Source: Oscillospiraceae bacterium
Lineage (GTDB): Bacteria > Bacillota > Clostridia > Oscillospirales > Oscillospiraceae
Direction: 5' to 3'
Assembly: GCA_902779945.1 (NCBI GenBank)
Contig: CACZDN010000004.1
Coordinates: forward strand, 1-64,000
Length of the DNA stretch: 64,000 nucleotides
Shown here: piece by piece, positions 61,659-64,000 of the stretch
Numbering within the stretch: the stretch's first letter is position 1
Layout of the letters: every line of letters starts with the position of its first letter
The notes under the pieces: generated by a model
Seen by the model: the letters and a program-made list of their open reading frames with translations, nothing else
What the model was told of the DNA's origin: nothing
The model's database searches: none
Made by a program: the position numbers and the translations under genes

Positions 61659-62057
61659 ATGATGATTTCAACCCGTGGGCGCTATGCCCTGCGCGTTATG
61701 GTCGATCTGGCCCAGCACAGCGACAATGAATTCGTCGCCATGAAGGAGGTCGCCGAGAGGCAGCAGGTCTCCCTCAAATACCTCGAGCGCATCATGCCCA
61801 TGCTGGTGGCGGAAAATCTCGTGGAGGGCGTGCGCGGCAAGGGCGGCGGCTATCGCCTCACACGGGAGCCGGACGAGTACCCGGTCGGAGAGATCCTGCG
61901 CGCGACTGAGATCAGCATCGCGCCGGTGGCCTGCCTCGGCCCGAACGCGGAGCCCTGCGCGCGCGCCGCCTCCTGCGCAACGCTCCCGCTGTGGCGGGAG
62001 CTCGACACCCTCGTGGAAAGCTTTCTCGACAGCAAAACCCTGGCCGATCTCCTGTAA
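61659..62057 (+). CDS. Rrf2-family transcriptional regulator (IscR-like)
   Basis: This 132-residue winged-helix protein begins MISTRGRYALRVMVDLAQH, the family hallmark, with a recognition helix near KEVAERQQVSLKYLERIMPML and wing VRGKGGGYRLTREP. Three Cys (ACL, PCAR, SCAT; spacing x7 and x5) sit where IscR holds its 2Fe-2S cluster, though IscR itself has x5-x5. It likely senses Fe-S status or redox. It stands alone; no isc/suf genes follow within the window. Confidence 0.9.
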   Translation: MMISTRGRYALRVMVDLAQHSDNEFVAMKEVAERQQVSLKYLERIMPMLVAENLVEGVRGKGGGYRLTREPDEYPVGEILRATEISIAPVACLGPNAEPCARAASCATLPLWRELDTLVESFLDSKTLADLL

Positions 62058-62380
62058 GCGCAAGCCCTCTCCTGCGGCCCTGCGCCGCAGCCTGCCGGGA
62101 ACCCGGACCTTTGCCCCGCAAGGGCGCTGTCGGACATTCAGACGCTTCGCGGCCGTGAGAGAAGCGCGGGACCGGCCTCCGGCGGGGGCTGCGGGTGCCG
62201 CGTATGGGAATAAGGGCGGAAGAGCTTTTCCCCGGCCGGCGGCAGAAGGGAATATGGATCCCGGGAGAAGAAGATCAGGGGGAAAATAATCCACCCGTAC
62301 AAGTTCCACATACCGCCCCCCGCCCCGCGGGTGAAAACCGTTCAAATACACGAAAAAACGCAGGGGTTTTGCGTTGTTTC

Positions 62381-62408
62381 TTGACAAACGCGGACCCCTG
62401 TCTATAAT
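62381..62408 (+). promoter_or_regulatory. promoter of the lysine-riboswitch/antiporter transcript
   Basis: TTGACA (62381-62386), a 16-bp spacer and TATAAT (62403-62408). The riboswitch begins about 21 bases downstream. The preceding 62058-62380 contains no gene I can support. Confidence 0.85.
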
Positions 62409-62429
62409 GGATTCAAATGAACAAAGCAT

Positions 62430-62585
62430 GATAGAGGCGCGGCTGACATGAGCAGCTCCACAGACAGGCGAGGGGAATCGCCGGAGCGAAGGGGGACGCC
62501 GCCGAAGGGCGCCGGCCTTCCCCGGACGGCGGCTCTGGGACGACGGAGAACATCCGGCGGACTGTCGCGAAAGCGGAGCGCTGTC
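62430..62585 (+). ncRNA. lysine riboswitch (L box) aptamer
   Basis: The 156-base aptamer opens with GATAGAGGCGCGG and closes with GGAGCGCTGTC; GATAG pairs with CTGTC as P1. Internal conserved blocks are present in order: GAGCAGC after the P2 entrance, GGGGGACGCCGCCGAAG (compare GGGGAGCGUCGCCGAAG in the Bacillus lysC leader), and GGCTCTGGG. It sits between a strong promoter and a terminator. Identification was by eye; known biology is that L boxes of Firmicutes control lysine synthesis and lysine or NhaC-type transport genes. Confidence 0.8.
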
Positions 62586-62612
62586 ACGCGGGCGGGGGAG
62601 ACCCGCACGGTC

Positions 62613-62646
62613 ATGGACAGATCACGCTCTGTTCATGATTTTTTTT
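62613..62646 (+). terminator. riboswitch expression-platform terminator
   Basis: A 9-bp stem ATGGACAGA/TCTGTTCAT (62613-62621 with 62628-62636, one G-U) is followed by GATTTTTTTT. Lysine binding should favour it and stop transcription before the antiporter gene. Confidence 0.85.
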
Positions 62647-62664
62647 ATCGGGAGGAATTCAACC

Positions 62665-64000
62665 ATGGCAGGAACCTTCTGGGCGCTCGTGCCGCCCATC
62701 GTCGCCATTGTCCTGGCGCTCATCACCAAGGAGACCTACACTTCGCTCTTCGTCGGCATCGTGGTCGGCGCGCTCTTCGTCGGCGGCTTCAACCCCGTCG
62801 CCTCACTCGACAGCATGATCAACGACGGCTTCATCGGCGCCATCGCCGACGGCTGGAACGGCGGCATCTTCATGTTCCTCGTGCTGCTCGGCATCATGGT
62901 CGCGCTGGTCAACGCGGCCGGCGGCTCCGCGGCCTTCGGGCGCTGGGCCGTCAAGCATGTGCACACCCGCGTGGGCGCGATGCTCGCCACCTTTCTGCTG
63001 GGCGTGCTGATCTTCATCGACGACTACTTCAACTGCCTGACCGTCGGCTCGGTCATGCGCCCCGTCACCGACAGCCACAAAATCTCCCGCGAGAAGCTGG
63101 CGTTCATCATCGACGCCACCGCGGCCCCGGTGTGCATGATCGCCCCGGTATCCTCCTGGGCGGCCGCCGTATCGGCCACCGCGCAGGATCTGGACTCCGG
63201 CATCTCCGGCATCCAGCTCTTCATCCGGGCCATCCCCTATAACTTCTACTCCCTGCTGACCATCGTGTTCGTCATCGCCCTGTCCGTGATGGGCTTCGAC
63301 TACGGCCCCATGGCGAAGGCGGAGCTGCGCGCGGCGAAGGGAGAGCTCGGCTCTCTCGGCAACGAGAACGAGCAGAGCGTGCCCGGCGCGTCCATCTGGG
63401 ACATGCTGATCCCCGTGATCGCGCTGATCGTCTGCTGCATCGCCGGCATGATGTACGTCGGCGGCTTCTGGAACGGCGCGAGCCTGATCGACTCCTTTGC
63501 CAATACCGACGCCTCCGTCGGCCTCCCCTGGGGCAGCATCATTGCCGTGATGTTTACCTTTGTGTATCTGCTCTGCCGCCGCGTGATCTCCTTCAAGGAC
63601 GCCTCCGGCTGCATCACCAGGGGCTTCATCGCCATGGTGCCCGCCATGCTGATCCTCACCTTCGCGCTGACGCTCAAGAACATCACCGGCCTGCTCGGCG
63701 CGGCCGACTATGTTGCGGGGCTCGTTGAGGGCGCGGCCGCGGGGCTGTTCTCCATGCTGCCCGCCGTGATCTTCCTCGTCGCCCTGGGGCTTGCGTTCTC
63801 CACCGGCACAAGCTGGGGGACCTTCGGCATCCTGATCCCCATCGTCCTGCCCGTCTTCCAGAACAACCCCGAGCTTCTCATGATCGGCATTTCCGCCTGC
63901 CTCGCGGGCGCGGTCTGCGGTGACCACTGCTCGCCCATCTCCGACACGACGATCATGGCCTCCGCCGGCGCGAACGTCAACCACATCGACCACGTCAGCA
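62665..64000 (+). CDS. NhaC-family Na+/H+ antiporter or lysine transporter (3' end outside window)
   Basis: At least 445 residues are encoded from ATG 62665 (GGGAGG 10 bases upstream), running off the window end. Many hydrophobic segments and the signatures FIDDYFNCLTVGSVMRP, TDSHKISREKLAF, FSTGTSWGTFGILIPI and GDHCSPISDTTIMASAG define the NhaC superfamily. The lysine riboswitch upstream suggests that the substrate is lysine (LysW/YvsH-like use of this family), perhaps in exchange for Na+ or H+, rather than simple Na+ efflux. The function is inferred from regulation. Confidence 0.88.
   Translation, partial: MAGTFWALVPPIVAIVLALITKETYTSLFVGIVVGALFVGGFNPVASLDSMINDGFIGAIADGWNGGIFMFLVLLGIMVALVNAAGGSAAFGRWAVKHVHTRVGAMLATFLLGVLIFIDDYFNCLTVGSVMRPVTDSHKISREKLAFIIDATAAPVCMIAPVSSWAAAVSATAQDLDSGISGIQLFIRAIPYNFYSLLTIVFVIALSVMGFDYGPMAKAELRAAKGELGSLGNENEQSVPGASIWDMLIPVIALIVCCIAGMMYVGGFWNGASLIDSFANTDASVGLPWGSIIAVMFTFVYLLCRRVISFKDASGCITRGFIAMVPAMLILTFALTLKNITGLLGAADYVAGLVEGAAAGLFSMLPAVIFLVALGLAFSTGTSWGTFGILIPIVLPVFQNNPELLMIGISACLAGAVCGDHCSPISDTTIMASAGANVNHIDHVS

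Overview
The window looks like a chromosomal segment of a gut-type anaerobic Firmicute, most likely of the Oscillospiraceae. The core is GC-rich. It carries a Na+-pumping oxaloacetate decarboxylase operon, an intact nickel-pincer (lar) set, a stand-alone alpha-hydroxy-acid oxidase with an N-terminal Cys cluster, a 2-enoate-reductase-like OYE flavoenzyme, many c-di-GMP proteins, and REP-like palindromes of the kind common in that family. The assignment is inference from gene content; no rRNA is present.

Layout. (1) 1-9000 is an AT-richer accessory island. It holds the tail of an ABC-F protein, a TnpV remnant, a winged-helix gene, a one-polypeptide nuclease-methylase-specificity restriction enzyme, a HEPN-motif protein, a YhcG-type nuclease, and a lipoprotein/ECF sigma/anti-sigma trio. 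Clusters of repeats with 11-bp spacing, resembling integrase arm sites, lie on both sides. (2) 9082-13147 is the oadA-oadG-biotin carrier-oadB operon on the minus strand, bracketed by two copies of a palindromic MITE. (3) 13.4-22.0 kb holds a GPH sugar symporter, a phosphoesterase, a secreted coiled-coil protein, a NUDIX/hydroxyacid-oxidase pair, a diguanylate cyclase, a lipoprotein and a radical SAM activase. (4) 22.3-29.4 kb is trmL-pgk-tpiA-gpmI, then a minus-strand nucleotidyltransferase-GNAT-galE operon. (5) 29.5-43.9 kb holds an 18-bp-unit tandem repeat, an OYE flavoenzyme and a signalling block. That block contains a diguanylate cyclase, a 1461-residue permease-GGDEF-REC-GGDEF-EAL protein overlapping an Hpt and a REC gene, and a hybrid histidine kinase overlapping a solute-binding lipoprotein. 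(6) 43.9-46.7 kb is larB-larE-larC. (7) 47.0-56.7 kb is a four-gene biosynthetic operon: MATE exporter, two-module NRPS (A-T-C-A-T-C), acyltransferase-like membrane protein and exported metallo-beta-lactamase-fold hydrolase. (8) 57-64 kb holds a SpoIIE-type phosphatase with a STAS partner, an ATPase, a MITE, an orphan integrase arm domain beside tRNA-Pro, an Rrf2 regulator, and a lysine riboswitch in front of an NhaC-family antiporter cut by the window end.

How the parts fit. Oxaloacetate decarboxylase exports Na+, which the GPH symporter and NhaC-type antiporter can use. The glycolytic cluster supplies triose flux. The coupled signalling operons can form a phosphorelay (kinase, Hpt, REC) feeding c-di-GMP synthesis and breakdown. 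The strongest candidates for something undescribed are the compact NRPS operon, whose first adenylation domain lacks the amine-binding Asp, the permease-c-di-GMP fusion, and the fused restriction enzyme paired with a HEPN protein. One palindromic MITE family (five copies) is scattered through the window, and one copy lies between the predicted NRPS-operon promoter and its first gene.
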